DNA of 64,000 bases from Trochalopteron elliotii (GCA_024734555.1 JANPWX010000212.1:1-64000); one strand, 5' to 3'; shown: positions 1-13,029, counted from the first letter of the stretch. Notes: generated by a model not told the origin, from the sequence alone. Numbers and translations: made by a program.

Positions 1-3000
1 CCCTGAAAGCTCAAAGCCTCTTCTCACCTACCCAGAGGCACAGCCCAGCTCACACAGCTGTGCTCAGCATCCTTCCAATAAACCTCTGTCTTTATCCAGG
101 ACAGGAGAGCAGCCATGGGCTCCCTCCCTACCTCACTTTTCTGTTCAGGCTGGTTCACAAGAGCACCACACCATGTCAGCTCTGTGGTGTCTGCCTGCTT
201 GGATACCCTGAGCCAGCTCAGAAAGAATCCCTTCTCATTACTGCTGCAAGATGCCAAAAGCTCCTGCTTCTGCCCTGCAGTGACCAGCAGCACTCCAACC
301 TCTCTCCATTCATTTCCCACGGGATAAAAGCCACAAAGTGACATCCAGCACAGGCAACATTATCTCACAGGACTACTGATGCTGTCAGCAACCACATGCA
401 CAGCAGCTCCCTGGGGCAGCAGGGAAGGCAGCTCATGGGAATCCATGGAAAGTGCCAAAATATGAACTGCTAATAAGATGTATTTTCAAATATCACCACA
501 TTATGATCTATTGATCTCACAGTAGAAACTTGACTTTTTCTGTGTAACATTAATTTATGTCACTGGCACATTCTGGGAACAGCAGATTGAATGAGTGCCA
601 TTACACTAAAATTAGGTATTGCAGTTATTAAGTGCCAGGGGCCCAAACTGTGGAGGTGCCAATCCAGAATAGCAGCACCTCTACAACCCACAGGGAGCAC
701 CCATCCACATGGGAGTCCCAGCTCCTCAATGCTGTGGTGGGACAGGGGCACAAGGCTCACCACAGAACAGGCTTTGCTCTTGGGTAGCAGCCCTGCCCAG
801 GAACAGCCTTCAAGATGGGCTCAGGTAGGTACACGGGCCAAGTCCTGCCCTGAAACAAGGCAGTGTTTCCAACCCCATCCAACACATATCTAAGGCCTGA
901 TGACACCTCCTAGGCTGGCTAAAGTTCTGTAGAGCACCTGCAGTTCCTCCCAGAAGTGATCTGAAACCCAAGAGCCCAGTTCTGGTAGGAACTCGAGAAA
1001 CAAGTTGTCTAGCAGAAGGTTTTCACAGAAGCTGAAAATGCTCCAATGGGACTTTGGCCAAATATTTTGCTCCCTTTTAAAACAGGGCCAATCCACAGTC
1101 ATTTCTAATGATCCCACTGCCTGCTTTTCAGAGTGCTCACAGAGACAAGTTGTCACCTTTAGACCACTATATCATGGCTGAGAGCATCAAGTGGGGAAGA
1201 TGATGGGCTTGGAGAGGAAGAACATCCTTCCTTTGCTTCACTCGAGCTGCTGATGGGTGTGCCAGAGCTCTCTAAATAGCATTACATTAGTGCTGCATAA
1301 AAGCAATAAAGCCCTAAAACACCCCATTATGTATTTACTGAACTACACATCACACAGACTGTCCCCAGGACACCACAGGAACACTTGGAATAACAAAGCC
1401 AAGGGCTGTAAAAAGCACCAGGCTGGGCAGACATCCACAGTGCTCACAGCTGGGGTCAGGGCACACACAGGAGATGGGCACACAGCAACACAACTGTGGG
1501 GAGCCCACAGAATAATCCAACCATCACATCTAACCAAAGAAAGCAGCATCAAGCACTGTCTCCTCTGCCAGAAACTTGCCCAAGTCACAACTGCTGAGCA
1601 CAGAGTCTGCAGAAGAATCAGCATCCAGGGTGAGACCTGCTGCTGTGCCAGTGCACAGTCCTGGCTGCTGCCTGCCTGGCACCAACAGGCACTTTCCCTC
1701 TGCTGCTCTGGTTTCACTCCCAGAACCTAAATTTTTACTGTTAGGCTCAATGAGTTGTCATTTCCAAATGTCTCCTGCCTACAGGAAAAGGGGCTACACA
1801 AAGTGCTGTTTGGTATTTCCCAGTAATCAACACTGGGGCACAGGGCTGTCAGGAAGCCTTCAGTGCTGGATTGTCACGACAAGTTTGGTAAGGTGAAATG
1901 GTGTGATGGGTTTTAAAAGACCTTTTTCTCCCTCTGCTCCTGGCACCTGGCATATGGCAAGATCACTGACCCTGCTCTGCCACCACAAAGGCCATCAGCT
2001 CCACCTTGGTTGGAGAAGTGAGGTCTCCAGCAGCCTGTGGCAGAGGACAAGCTGACAGATGTGCTGGGACAGAGCTGAGGACTAGAAGGGGTCAGAGACA
2101 GAGAGGGGAGACTTCCCTCTGTGCTAACACTGGACAAATGTAGTCAGATTGGGAACTTCTGGATGCATGTTCCCCACACCCCCACAAGGCACAGGTTTGC
2201 TAAATCAGCACAGCTTTGTATGAGAGCTTTGCCCTTGCTAGCAAGTAGGAGGGGCAGGGGAAAGCCACAGCTGACTCAGAATGCACCCTCAGCCCCAGCA
2301 AGTACTCTCCAGAAGGTGTGTGGTCCCTGCCTGTGACACCTGGGGCACCCATCCAGAGCACAACACTGAAAAAACCTCAAACAGGCCCCTGTCTGCTGGA
2401 ATTGTGGCAGGAACCTGCCAGCAACTCCAGAGAACACCCTGACCACAGACTCGTCATTCCCTCCACAGAGATGCAAGCAAAGCCCAAGTTCTGAAGGCTC
2501 CCTCTGGACAAGGGTTTTCCAACCATTCTTGCAGAGGTGCAGCCAATGTGCCAACCCACAGAGGGTCCTGGCACATCTGGAAAACTCAGCCCTGCCCCAG
2601 GAGCACGTGCACTGCAGCCACCACCCCGCTGCAACCACAGCCCCTGCACTCAGGCACACACCCAGGGGCTGGCAGCCAGAGATGCAATGCCCCAGAAGTT
2701 TTGTGAGTTATTGTGTCCCCACTAAATAGCTCTGACCTTTTCAATATTCCATATTTTTATTGGCTGCCCATTTCCCCCCAGTCCCCACAGGCTCATTAGA
2801 CAGCGAGCAGCTCCGAGAGCAGCTCCACAGCCAATGCTATTGCACGACACTGAAAAGGTCAGAGACACTGAGCTGAGCACAGCCCTCTCCAGAGGACAGT
2901 TAGAGCAGGACAGGAACACTCCTCAGCCAGCACAAGCTGCAGAGCAGTTCCTGCTCCTACTGCAGGGTTCCTGGGGCAGCAGGGTCCTGCACCACACCCC

Positions 3001-3083
3001 ATCCTTGCCCCCAAACACACCAGCTGGTGCTGCAAGAGGACCTGCCCACCCTGGTACAGATGCTCCAGCAAAAACCTCCCATC
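1..3083. other. Unique non-coding sequence
   Basis: No recognisable exon, RNA gene or interspersed repeat is visible here. Open frames up to 167 codons occur on both strands but overlap each other and have no domain or motif I recognise, so I treat them as chance. The one structured element is the spaced inverted repeat at 2731-2863, listed separately. The right edge is set by the start of a solo LTR and its flanking ACAGG duplication. Confidence 0.55.
2731..2863. repeat. Spaced inverted repeat with two nested pairs of arms
   Basis: The outer arms are perfect: TCTGACCTTTTCA at 2731-2743 and its reverse complement at 2851-2863. A second perfect 8-bp pair, ATTGGCTG at 2759-2766 and CAGCCAAT at 2828-2835, is nested inside. 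The spacer between outer and inner arms is 15 nt on both sides, so the structure is symmetric around a loop of about 61 nt. The inner arms are also inverted CCAAT-box motifs. It could be a small decayed inverted-repeat element, a hairpin in a transcript, or a paired CCAAT regulatory site. The arms are seen directly; the function is unknown. Confidence 0.6.
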
Positions 3084-3088
3084 ACAGG

Positions 3089-3747
3089 TGTAGGAGCATC
3101 CGTGGACAGCAGGGAGAGGGAACTCTGCAGACCTGAGACATTCTAGAACACGTGGGTTTATTGCAAGGGTGGTGGGTAAAAAGGGCCTTTTGCCTTCAGC
3201 CACCAGCCTGGGCTGAGGGGAAGTCCCAAAGAGAGAGGGAGAGAGAGAACAAGAGGGTAAGAGGTAAGAGAGGTAAGAGAGGAGGGAGCAAGAGAGCCAG
3301 AGAGAGGTGGCAGGGGTCAGAGCACAGGGGAAAAGACAAGCAAGGTCCTTGTTACAATACATTATATCTCCTTTTGTGTTGAGTATTCTAATTTACACTA
3401 ACCAACCAGTACAAGACACAAAATCCTATAGAATCTACATATAGCCTATAAGAACTACTACATTACCATACAGTGTTATATTTTGAACTCTAAAAACTAC
3501 TCTTTAGACTTTTCTCTTTTGCTACATTGGCCTTTGGATCCCTCAGCCAGCAGAAGGGTATTGTTCAGTCCAAAGGGATTCTTCAGCTGGCTAGACTGTT
3601 GTTTTCAGGTTATATAGTAACTAAGGCTTGGTATCCTACAAGTCAAAGCAAGCTTTCATTTCTATTTCGATTATAGGTTTCATATTTTCAGAATCTTTTG
3701 CTAAGCAATCATATTTATAAGGTTTCCCTGATTGATCTTCCCCAACA
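3089..3747 (-). mobile_element. Solo LTR, family A copy 1 (minus strand)
   Basis: A 659-bp ERV long terminal repeat with no internal retroviral sequence on either side, hence a solo LTR left by recombination between two LTRs. Read on the minus strand it starts TGTTGGGGAAGATC and ends CTCCTACA, the canonical TG...CA. The polyadenylation signal AATAAA (TTTATT at 3157-3162 on plus) lies about 70 bp before its 3' end, which fixes the orientation. A CT-rich tract sits upstream of it. The 5-bp sequence ACAGG flanks it directly on both sides (3084-3088 and 3748-3752). A second copy lies in opposite orientation at 41712-42361. The sister copy has a 6-bp duplication, so the exact duplication length here is uncertain. 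Confidence 0.85.
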
Positions 3748-3752
3748 ACAGG

Positions 3753-4196
3753 GAAGCACAAGGCAGGGCTGTGCTCCTACAGCTCAGAGGCCAGAGCAGC
3801 AGGAAGGCTGCAGAAATGGCCCCGACTGCTGCCACAGAAAGCCCTGAGGCTGCTGCTCAGGTGGGGGAAGCACAGAGAGCATTTCCCAGAGCCTCTGGCA
3901 CACACACGGGATAGAGAAGGCAACTACCCAAGGTGATTCTCGGCCAGCTTTAGTAGATGTAAGAGGAGACTGTGAGTGCAGGCCTCCCTCGAGGCATTCA
4001 GGGGAATGAAAGGAAAAACCAGCCCTGCTAGCAGGCAGCAGGGCAAGCACAGCATGGAGCAGCAGGGACAGCATAGCTGCTTCCCTCACAGCCTTTTCTT
4101 CAACTCCTGTCCAGCAAAGCCATCTTACACGAAATAAAGCACGACTCTCCCTCTGCCTGCTCCCAAGGCAAAGGGGAGCCCCAGGTGTTAACCTGC
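3753..4196. other. Unique sequence between two solo LTRs
   Basis: A 444-bp stretch between a family A LTR and a family B LTR. I see no gene, RNA or repeat in it. The two LTRs belong to different families and have different flanking duplications, so they are independent insertions rather than the two ends of one provirus. Confidence 0.5.
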
Positions 4197-4200
4197 CTCA

Positions 4201-4766
4201 TGTGAAAAACAAGGATCACTTTTTATGTAGATTTTAAGAAATAGGTTTAGTAGAAAGTAAGACAATTAGGAGATAGAAAAAAGCAAAATACGGCCCCAGA
4301 CGGGTGACTTGGCATTCAGCCAAGTCCACACCCTGCTGCATCAGAGACATTCTTTAAATCCCCTTTCTATTGCATCAGTCTGTTGAATATTCATATTTTT
4401 CCATAAACTAGTTTCCATATTCCAGGAACTGTTTTGCATGGTCCCTCCTTGGGTTTGCCTTTTTAGAGCAGGTGTGTTTCTGGGCTGTGTCTTCATTATC
4501 ACCTCCAGCTTGGGCCTTGGTCCAGACTTTCTTCAGGTGGGAGATGCTGAGAGTTGATCTATCAATGGCAGGGTCTTCTTTCCATGTTCACTGGATGTTA
4601 TCCCAACCAGACAGTTTAAGCAACTATATCAACTACTACCACTATGCCTAATTTTCTTTACTAATAGCAGAAATAAAACCTTCTATCCTTACTACAATGT
4701 AACAATCTTATTATTCATATACCCCACACCTTGTGAAAAGCCAACTTCATAATATAATTTATAATA
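4201..4766 (+). mobile_element. Solo LTR, family B copy 1
   Basis: A 566-bp LTR-like element beginning TGTGAAAAAC and ending ...ATAATA, where the sister copy at 25821-26376 ends ...ATAACA, so the terminal CA appears mutated to TA. It is flanked by the 4-bp duplication CTCA (4197-4200 and 4767-4770). Four-base duplications are usual for gamma-like (class I, ERV1) integrases. AATAAA at 4672-4677 lies about 90 bp before the right end, which suggests plus orientation. No retroviral coding sequence adjoins it. The long aligned match to the second copy, rather than internal features alone, is the main evidence. Confidence 0.8.
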
Positions 4767-5124
4767 CTCATAAGAGCCTTCAATAGCAAGAGCTCCCCTA
4801 CTGTGGGATCAAAACTCACCGGGGCTGGCTTCAGAAACATGTCCCCAGAGCACAAGGGTGCAGCACTGGCTGGCTCTCCTTTCAGGGAAGGTTTGAGGGA
4901 TGCCCTCTGTGATGGGGCACATGCCCATGGTTCCAAAAACAGCAGGAGCAGGTGGGAGCTGTAGCCAGCTCCCCCAATGGCAACAAAGGAGGCCCCAAAA
5001 TCCACAGGCTGGAGCCCAAGAAGACACATCCACCCCTGCTGAAGCTTGGAAAAACCATGAAGGGCCCAGCCCTGAGGTTAAATAGGGCTCTGAGCAGGAG
5101 TGGGGGGGCAGCTCCAGGTACAGG

Positions 5125-5160
5125 TGATTAGGGCAGTTAGGGTAATTAGGGTAATTAAGG
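5125..5160. repeat. Degenerate TTAGGGTAA-like short tandem run
   Basis: Three to four units of about 9 bp built on TTAGGGTAA, with variants GATTAGGGC and TTAAGG. It resembles a diverged interstitial telomere-like run, but the period is 9 rather than 6 and it is only about 36 bp, so a chance short tandem repeat is equally likely. Confidence 0.4.
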
Positions 5161-6224
5161 CAACAACGGCTGTGAACAATTAGCTTGACTCTGCCAGCTG
5201 AGCTATAAGTGTCCTGAGCTGCTTTATCAATAGCAAAACACGCCCAAAAAAAGACCCCGACCCAGAGGTAGAAATAATAAAAGACAGAAATAAAGAATCA
5301 ACAGCCAGAAACACCCCAGGAGAGAACAGGAGAAGGAGGCAGAGCCGCTCAGTGAGGGCAAGGATGGGGGAAGCCCTGGGGATGAACACCAGGGGTTACA
5401 CTGCTCCTTCTCCAAAAAGGGAACACGTCACTGCTCTGGCAACACGTACTCAGATTTTTCTAAAATAATGTTAGATTTTTTTTTTTCTTGATTAAAAAAT
5501 GGATCTGGGCAAAGGAGTGCCTTGACATTAGTGACAGATGGGATGGAAAAATTTTTGTTTGGAAAAAAAAATAAATCTTCATTTGAGTCACACATATGCA
5601 GAAATGAAAAAAAAAAAAAACTTAACCCCTTCGGGCCCCCTCCAGGGATGAGCTGCATCATGTCAACAAAGAGCCAAATCCTGACAGACTTCAGGGACAG
5701 ACCTCTGCCCTTAAGATCACTAGAGACAACAGCTGGAAGGAGCAGAGATGGGTCTGCCCTGCAAAAAAAGGTGTTTTTCTTCCTGGCTGGAAGATGGTGA
5801 AGGTAAATGGGCATTCAGCCCTCCCTGTCACACCAGATGGCTTTGCTTGGGAAAGCTGTCGTCCCTCAGCTGTGACAGTGGCATGTCCCAGGAGCCACAT
5901 CATCACCTTCTTGGCTCTGTTTGGCCCAGCCCTCAGTGCAGGGACCACAGGGGCCCTCTGAGAGCATCCCCTGCGAGTTACCATCGGTGAGAGCTCTGCT
6001 CACACTGCAAACACCAAGGGATTCAGAGATTCCTCAGTCCTGAGGAAGATGGGCTTTACCTTGGGAAGCAGAGCAACATGAGCAGCTGTGTTTGCCCAGG
6101 GAAGGCGTGGAGAAAGGAGGAGTGAGGGGAGAGGGAGGGCCGGGATAAGGAGGGGGAGGGAATTACAAAGTGTTTGCCCTTGTGGCGAAACCGGCTGGAG
6201 ATGATCTCCCACTGCTCCTGTTTT

Positions 6225-6440
6225 GACAGCCCAAACGCACTTGCTCGCACAATATCTCAGTCTCGTTAAAGGTAATTACAGTTCTTCCTGTGTAATGAGA
6301 TGGTTTTTAAAGGCCATTCAAAAGAAATTTTCTATAATGAGGTTAAGGGTTTTATGGTGTTATACATCAAGGGAGCTGGTAATTGGTCGGATCCAGGCAG
6401 CATCCTGAAGCAGGGAGATAGGAGGTTCTGTGGATAATAG
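6225..6440. promoter_or_regulatory. Candidate conserved non-coding element
   Basis: An AT-rich, repeat-free block between more GC-rich neighbours. It holds several homeodomain-like cores (GGTAATTACA, GGTAATTGG) and a TTTTATGG hox-like motif. This texture is typical of vertebrate developmental enhancers. Conservation cannot be seen from one genome, so this is a candidate only. Confidence 0.25.
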
Positions 6441-9400
6441 GCTAGCACGGAGTGCAGAGTCTCCAAAATGTTTTGGTTCTGCAGAGGAGGGAGAAAAAAA
6501 CTGAAAAAGGAGGAAGGAAAAGAGAGAAAGGAAAAGGCAGAGAGTTGGATGATTCTAGCTCCTGCGGGATGACAGGGGCTCCTTCCATCTTGCTCTGGGT
6601 GGGTTTTGAGGAGTGAAGAAGGTGCAAGGTGTGTGTTTCCTGGCTGGGAAGTGCTGCTCTGCTGGTTGGCACAGGGTCCTGGGCAGGCAGTGGGACAGGG
6701 CAGGCAGGGCCCACCTGCAGCACAGGGCAGAGCTGTGAGATCTGGCTGATGCAGGCTTGCAGCCACCCCCACCCACTCCATCTGGAGGGAGGGAGAGCAG
6801 AAGGCTGTGACCATGCAGGGATGTCCCTGCTGCACACAGAACATGGCTGAGGAGGGCACAATACCATGTGGGTGGGGTGTATCTCCTGCCTCTGTTCTTC
6901 CCCCCCCCCAACAAATCCCTGTTCCCTCCCTCAACCTGTGCAGGATAAAACCCCTGCAGACAGCAGACCTGTCTCCCAGCCCTCAGATCAAAGCCTTTCC
7001 CTGCTGGATTGCTCCTCAGTTATTATTGCTGTTGCTGCTGCTTCCGCTCCCTCCTGTCTCCTCTGTTCTTCCAGGGCCTCCCAGCAGCAGGATCATTATT
7101 CCAGGGCGTTTAGCAGCAGCTCCCTGGTGTAGCTGCTGAAGGCCTGCAGCATTTCTCCATATTTAGAAGCAGCTGATGGTGGCTCAGACACTGCTGTGGG
7201 TGAACAACAGGGAGCTGAGCTGGAAGAGTGGCTATTTTGGTGCCACCCCCGGCCCAAGAGCCCCAGGCAATAGCAACTCCACAGCAAAGCTTCTTCCCTT
7301 GGGATCTTCAGCCCACTTGATCTCACTGGAGTGCCATCAGAGAGACAAGGACCTGAACTCTGGGCAGCTGGAGTGCTCCTCTGATTGAAAAATCAGCCTG
7401 TAGACGTGCAGAGGTTCAGCCACGACTTGTGCTGGTGACACTGGAGTGGTCGTACAAGTGTGCTGGAGGTGGCAGAGCAGGATGCTCTTCACATCATTGC
7501 CACCTTCCCTGGGAGGACTCCTGGTTAGGGGATCAGGACTGAACCCCAGCTTCTCCTAAAACCTAAATGTGCTGCTCCTGCACAGCTGAACCTCCAGTGA
7601 ACTTCAAAAGGTGTCTGAGTAGGGCTTTGGTTGTTTTAGTTTGCCCAAGGGTTACCTGCCCATACACCCACTGCAGAGTCCATAACTTGCCCATAGCCAG
7701 GCTGTGATCTCATGTCACAGTGGGGCAGTGACAGTGACTTCTCAAGGCATGGACTGACTCCAGGACACATGGTGCTGGACCTAAAGTCCTTTGAAAACCT
7801 GGCACAGCTGGAGGTGGGAATTTGCAGGCAAATCCTGCAACATTCTGAGCAGATGCCACTTCACAGTGCTGCTCTGTGCCCTGGGACTCAGATCCCTCAG
7901 TTGGCTCTGTGGCCTTATTCCAGTCTGAACTCCCCAGGCTTTTTGCCCTTATCTACTACTGTAAATGGCACAAAAACTGCTGGACCCTTAGGAAACACTT
8001 TTTAATGGCTGGAACTGCCTCCTCCTGCTTGGCTGAGGCCACTGGCAGAGGTTTGGAGCAGGAGAACCTCTGGTGACCTCATCAGCAGACAAGGTGGAGG
8101 GTGTGTAAGGAATTTCACACCCCATTTCCAAAGTGAAAGTCCCATGTTTGAGCACCTACAAACTCCATCTGGGAAACAAGAGCAGGAAACATCTCCCAAG
8201 CCCTTGGTTTCAAACCACACTGAAAGTGCATTTTGCAGATGCCACCAGTCGTGGGTAACATTCATTACTTGCCTTACTCTGCCTGAGGAGTTGCATTTAA
8301 TATCCTGCCTATTTATCTTTTTTAAAGACCAATTAAATATTAAAGGCATTTATCAAGGTTTAACACTGCAGGGAGTCCAACAGCAGAGATGCCAGTGATG
8401 CCAGTGCTTGTGGTTTCTGTGGGGAGCTGCAAGTGGAGTCATGGAGCTGTTCTGCTCCCTGGCAGGGACACAGGTGGCCCAGGGAGACTCAGGAGGGGAC
8501 ACTGCATCCTTCTCAGCTCCAGGTCTCTGCACAGAGAGCAGGAAAAGTCCAAGAAACAGCCATTCTTAGAAGGCATCCCCACCCAGGGTCTATAGGTCTT
8601 TGTCATGTACCTATATCTTCCTCCACTCTGCTCTGGAAACCTGAAATCACAGTAGCTGGTTTGGGAATTTCTCAACTCATTGTGTTTTCAGCAGTAAACA
8701 CCAGTTTGTTGAAATTCAAAGCCTCTCAAAAGAGGATCAATTTGTGACAAATTACCCACTTCACAAAAAATCCTGGAAAAAGGCTCAAAAAGTCAAAATG
8801 TCCCATTTTTGACACATTTGAAATAAGAAAGAATCAATTTTTAGGTTAATAAGTCTAAGGTAATTTATAGTTTGCAAAAAAGAACCAGAAACTAAAAGCA
8901 ACTATCAAAATGTTTTGAAAGCATATAAAAAACCCTTATTCAGTGGAATCAAAAGGGGGGTTTTCAAGATATTTTTTTTCTTTTACTGCTGTTGGAATTT
9001 TTCATCTCTGCTGCTGGTGGGAACTCACTTCTTTTCTATCTCAGGAATTGCAGGGGTGGAGAGATGCTCCCTGAGCCACTTCTGGCCTCGCTCACATGGC
9101 CTCAGTTGGATTATGGCTGAAATTGCCTTTACCAGATGCCAGAGGCCTCTGGAGGCTCGGGGTGAGCTTGTCTGCAGACATCCAGCCCTCTCCCACTCGG
9201 AGTGCCAGCCCTGGCACAGCAGGGCAGTGAGGGAGAGCCACCAGAACATGTGTCACTGTCACTGCGTGCTGATGGCAGGGCAGGGTGCTGGGTACAGCCC
9301 ATGTGCAGGTCCCAGGGAACCCTGGCTGTCCCCATGCTCCCCTCAGCAGGCAGAGGGACAGGTAGAGAACCTCTGGAAGCAGAGCAGATGATGGTGCTGA

Positions 9401-12229
9401 GTAGGGAGCAGATAAGGGGAATGATTTTCTTGCCCTCCCTGTCCCTTTCAGCTTGGTTGTCCCCTTGGATCTGCAGCATCAGAAAGATTTCCCCACATCA
9501 GAAAGCAAGACCAAACTTCTGGGCAGCATAAAACCTGCAGGCCTAGAAAAAGGGTATCCTGGTCACCAGCCTGCTGTCACACTTGGCTCCCTTGTGGCTG
9601 TCCCACCAAGGGCCCTGTGCCACCACTGGTATCCCCATGCTTTGGGGTGGGCTGTGCCAGGGCTGTTTGGGGCTGGGGGGGTGGAGTGAAGGTGGGCTTG
9701 GCAATAGGCATCCATGCAGAGATAAAGGCAGCAGAAAGGGAAAATAAGCTGATAGAAATAAAGGAGGCTGAGATAGTGAAGCAACAGCCTGTATTTCCCA
9801 TGATGACTAAGAGGAACCCTGTTAGGGGTGCAGGGAAAGAGGGAGACAGCCAGTCCCTCCCTCTCTCAGCACACTTCTTCCCCTTCTGCACCCTCCTCCC
9901 TTGCCCTGTTCCCTCTGAATTTATTTTTCATCCAGAATAACATCTCTCTTCATAAGGAGAGAAAGAATTAAATATTTCACAAGACTGCAGTCAATCTTGC
10001 AGGGCCCTTCTGTTGACATTTCAAACATACATTTGACATTGCTTTCTCATTCCCTCCTGGTGGAGCAGGGAGCTCTGCAGAAAACCCTCTGCAGGGAGGG
10101 GACACTGTGGGCTGTTCCAGCCACCCCCATGGGGAATGAGATGGAGGAAGCAGACCTTTTATCTCCCCTCCCTTTCCTTCTCTCTCCCTCCCCAGCTCCC
10201 CCAGACCATGGGCAGCCCCTGTCTTCTGCTTTGTCCCTTCCTTCCAGCAAAAGTTGAGCTGTCTTCTAACTGTGCCCAAAACAGGACCTAAAAGCCACCA
10301 GTTCAGCAGTGCTGAGGGTTTGATAAAGTTCCATCCTGAGAGAATCCCCAGCCCCTCTGCTGTGTGGTACCTGTAAGAGCCCTTCCCTTGTGGGTACAAG
10401 GCAGAGGTCACCTGAGGAAGAGGATTTGGGCTGGGGTTCCATTCTGCTGCCACGCTCCACATGTCAGGTGGACATTGCAAACTGTAAGGAGGTTGAAAAG
10501 AAACCTTCTCCCCCAAATCTCTATCCTCTGCCACCAGAGAGAAGGAGGCTTGAGAGGCATGAAGCCAGTGTTAAGCAGCAGCAGTAGCTACAGGGTCTGA
10601 TTGCTCCATGAGACGAGTCAAGGTCGCCTTGCCAGTCTGCTGGGGAAGGCTGGGAAACTGCCAGGAAAACCCTGGAGCTGTGCCATTCCCCAGACTCCTT
10701 GTGCAGGGAGTCTCCCTCACAGCTGGAGCACCAAAGGGTGGGGAAACCTCACCCCCACGCAAGAAATAAGGGAGAGGAAAGGTGGAGGGACATCCCTGTT
10801 CCAACAACAGCACATCTAAGTGCCTCTCAGGCATCTAAACCATCTTCAAGAGCTTCCCAGGTGCCAGAAACCCCAGCTGCTCTCTGGGCTGCTTCCAAAA
10901 CCTCCAGTGTTCCTCTCACATGTGCCCAGGAGGCACAAGGCTGCAGCACACTGAGCACTCACAGCAGGGCTGGAGAGGGTGGGGACAGGTCCAAGGGCAG
11001 GGACATGTCCGAGCTGTCACCCCATCAGTGCTTCTCTGGCAACTCCCCCCGACCCCTCCAGCTCCTGACTGTCCTCTCCCAGCCTGCTCTCAAGAGGGGA
11101 AAATGGCAAAACCATCCCAGTGGCCCTTCTTCAGCACCTCAAAGCAAGGAGATGAGGAAAAGAAGGCACTTTGCAGCAGAGACACAAGGTGATGTTTCCA
11201 GAGCAGAAGGAAGATCACCCTCACAGTCACACTTCTGACCTAAGGCATCCACTGTTCTTTCCATTCCTTCCACTAACATGAGCCTCACAGTAAACTGGGG
11301 AAACTGGGAGATTCAGAATTGGTTATGAGGAGGGATCCTGACTGCTTTTATATCCCACATCACATCCCCAGGGTGCTGGGATGCAGCTCGTGGGGCCTGC
11401 AGGCTGGTTACTGCTCTATGGACACAGCAGTAAATTGCTGCAGACCAGAGGGAGAAGGAGGGTTCAAAGTTCTTCAGGAAAACTGGATGGATTTGCAGAA
11501 CATTCTGCTATTTAATGAGGTTTTACAGATTGTTTCTAAGGTTCCTACAACTCTTCCAGCGTGTCAATTGAACTAATGCCTTTCTTCTTTTTAAGTTCTG
11601 TATTTAAAGACACATTTAATCTTCCTGTTAAAATATTTCCCATTTCCTAGTAAAATTACAGAACTAAGATTTTCATCTAGCTCTACCACTCTGACTCAAA
11701 CTCTTGCTGTAATCTTCTTCAGATCACCAGAGATTGATGCCTACAGATCAAAAGGAAATATTTATGATCACTGGTGTTTCCTTTAGAAACACCCACGACC
11801 CTCACCAGCTCACAGAATGAGACCCAATGACTCCAAGTCAAAGCCAGGCAATTCCAGGTGGGAAGAAGATACCAGTGGTTAAGAGCAAAGGAAGCAGAGT
11901 ACCAGAGCTGTTGACTGAAGAGCATGATCTTCTGCCCTGCAGGACCTCTCAGCCCAGCACAGCATTGCCAAAAGCAAAGCTCTTCCCCTGAGGATGCCAC
12001 AGGGAGCCTGGGGAGGGCAGCAGCACCAGGACCCCCCAAGACATGTTCTGGGGACCACAGGTCCAACACAGCCACCACGGGGAGCCCAAAGCCTGGCTGA
12101 AGCCCTGCAGTGAGCGTCAGGCAGGAGGGTGAGCTGAGATCTTGCATTGATTTCTGCTGGCATTAAAGCTCCAGGAAGAGAAAAATACCTTACGCTGCAA
12201 GGAAGCATTCTGCAGTGAGGCTGTTATGT

Positions 12230-12960
12230 GCCAGTTCCCTTCCCTGCTAATTTCTGCTTTGTCAAAGCCACTGGAAAGTATTTCTTATGACTGACAAAGC
12301 AGTGGGATTTATGAATAGGCAAATTAAGAATAAAGAGGGAAGAAATAAGTCTGTTGATAAAAAAGCTGAATAATTCAGTTGAGGATCAGTTACTTGAGTC
12401 GATTCCCCCAGAATTTGAATGAAATAATTTTTACTTTAAGTAAGTTTGTCTTTTGGTTTGAAACCCTGTGAGCCGGAAAGCAACGTATTTGCATTTTGCT
12501 TTCCAATACATAAACCAAGGCTTCATTTTGTAGGCTTTCTTGTTGAAGAATCTGCTCTAATTTAATTGGAATTTGAATCCTATAAAAAGCATTTTCTACT
12601 TAGTTTTCTACTGATCTTGGGTATTGAGATTTTGTGATCTGAAAATGCAATACGTCTGCGTGTGCTGATTACCATCCTCAGAGAAGCTTCATTGTTTTTG
12701 TTGTTTTCTGCTGAATAATCTGTTGAATCTAAAATGCAGTTTTGACTTGGCTCCTTATTGATATTTTTACTTTAAATGCTATGGTATGAAGAGGAATTTG
12801 TTTGTATTTTCTGCTGGGAAGTGTTTTCTCTTGAGGAATAGGAGGGCTGATTCTGTCAATGTTTACAGGAATAACTAAGTCAACAGAATTACTCACACAA
12901 TTAGCTTTACTTGGCCCTAATGGCCAGATATTGAGACATTTAAAATGCAGGTCAGTGTCT
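12230..12960. promoter_or_regulatory. Candidate conserved non-coding block with POU octamer
   Basis: A roughly 700-bp AT-rich block with no repeat match and sharp compositional contrast to its GC-richer surroundings. It contains a perfect POU octamer ATTTGCAT at 12487-12494, several TTAATT/TAATT homeodomain cores and ATGAATAATC-like sites, and no long open frame on either strand. That combination is typical of deeply conserved enhancers. Inference only: no alignment was available. Confidence 0.3.
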
Positions 12961-13029
12961 ATGGGGGAAGTGAAGAGGGCATTGCCACTTCATCTTCCTC
13001 AGCTTTTCTCTCCATCTTTAACTGCCTAA

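Larger units (their letters stand above)
4771..12229. other. Unique non-coding sequence
   Basis: Seven and a half kilobases without a recognisable gene. Minor landmarks are a degenerate TTAGGGTAA-like run at 5125-5160, A-rich runs near 5610, a candidate conserved block at 6225-6440, a C9 run near 6901, and a small imperfect hairpin at 8792-8813 (GTCAAAATG, 3-nt loop, CATTTTTGAC). The longest frame, 200 codons on the minus strand at 6332-6934, is rich in Ser, Pro and Cys with no domain and overlaps other frames of similar length, so I do not call it. Confidence 0.5.

Noticed and set aside
3089..4766. Single provirus with LTRs at 3.1 kb and 4.2 kb
   Set aside because: The two LTRs are unrelated in sequence, opposite in orientation and each has its own flanking duplication.
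5125..5160. Interstitial telomere repeat
   Set aside because: Only about 36 bp, with a 9-bp rather than 6-bp period; listed only as a short degenerate tandem run.
6332..6934. 200-codon minus-strand frame
   Set aside because: Low-complexity Ser/Pro/Cys composition, two other minus frames of 119-141 codons overlap it, and no motif is recognised.
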